Source: an uncultured Sphingomonadaceae bacterium (GTDB taxonomy: Bacteria > Pseudomonadota > Alphaproteobacteria > Sphingomonadales > Sphingomonadaceae). Taken from it: a stretch of 7,787 nt of DNA. The notes below the pieces were generated by a model. The model saw nothing but the letters and a program-made list of their open reading frames with translations. It did no database searches and was not told where the DNA came from. This document shows, piece after piece, positions 4,787-7,787 of the stretch. How positions within the stretch are numbered: the first letter of the stretch is position 1; each line of letters opens with the position of its first letter. The stretch covers positions 1 through 7,787 of the forward strand of contig CALLWN010000120.1 of assembly GCA_938016505.1 (NCBI GenBank), read 5' to 3'. The position numbers and the translations under genes are program-made.

Positions 4787-4818
4787 CCCCGCCAGCCGCA
4801 CGGGGCTGGCTGGCGGGG
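4787..4818 (-). terminator. GC-rich hairpin downstream of rpoC
   Basis: CCCCGCCAGCC (4787-4797) and GGCTGGCGGGG (4808-4818) form a perfect 11-bp stem with a 10-base loop, starting ten bases after the rpoC stop codon. This is the strongest hairpin I found outside ssrA. There is no U tract after it, so it is either a U-less or factor-dependent terminator or an mRNA 3'-end stabiliser. The glycosyltransferase ATG lies 56 bases further on, so partial read-through is possible. Confidence 0.6.
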
Positions 4819-4828
4819 ACAGGCGGTC

Positions 4829-7787
<2,959 letters not shown>

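Overview
This high-GC window most likely comes from an alphaproteobacterium, probably a sphingomonad. The evidence is the alphaproteobacterial form of SspB, a circularly permuted (two-piece) tmRNA gene, an alpha-type RNA polymerase beta' subunit, and a PEP-CTERM-style secreted protein start. The order assignment is inference from family resemblance; no search was run. Every gene except one small lipoprotein lies on the minus strand.

Layout, left to right. Positions 1-137 hold the N-terminus of a secreted protein, preceded at 138-305 by a textbook sigma-54 promoter (182-198) and an upstream palindrome (263-279). Positions 306-1499 encode an iron-sulfur RNA m5U methyltransferase of the RlmD/RumA family. 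A 104-base divergent gap with a perfect 8-bp inverted repeat separates it from a 75-residue predicted lipoprotein (1604-1831, plus strand), which converges on gmk. Guanylate kinase (1848-2486) and the ClpXP adaptor SspB (2551-3060) run in the same direction, sspB first. The stretch 3061-3537 has no protein gene but holds ssrA, the two-piece tmRNA (about 3165-3510), with a readable degradation tag. A GT4 glycosyltransferase (3538-4731) and the C-terminal 985 codons of rpoC (4829 to the window edge) complete it, with a strong GC-rich hairpin between them.

How the genes relate. ssrA and sspB form one functional module: tmRNA rescues stalled ribosomes and adds the tag, and SspB delivers tagged proteins to ClpXP. 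Around them are housekeeping genes for transcription (rpoC), GMP phosphorylation (gmk) and RNA modification (rlmD-like), plus a glycosyltransferase that probably acts on envelope glycans or glycolipids. The left-edge gene looks separately controlled through RpoN. The most interesting material is non-coding: the tmRNA with an unusual Ile-Ala-Ala tag end, and the sigma-54 promoter with its upstream palindrome and an embedded GANTC site.
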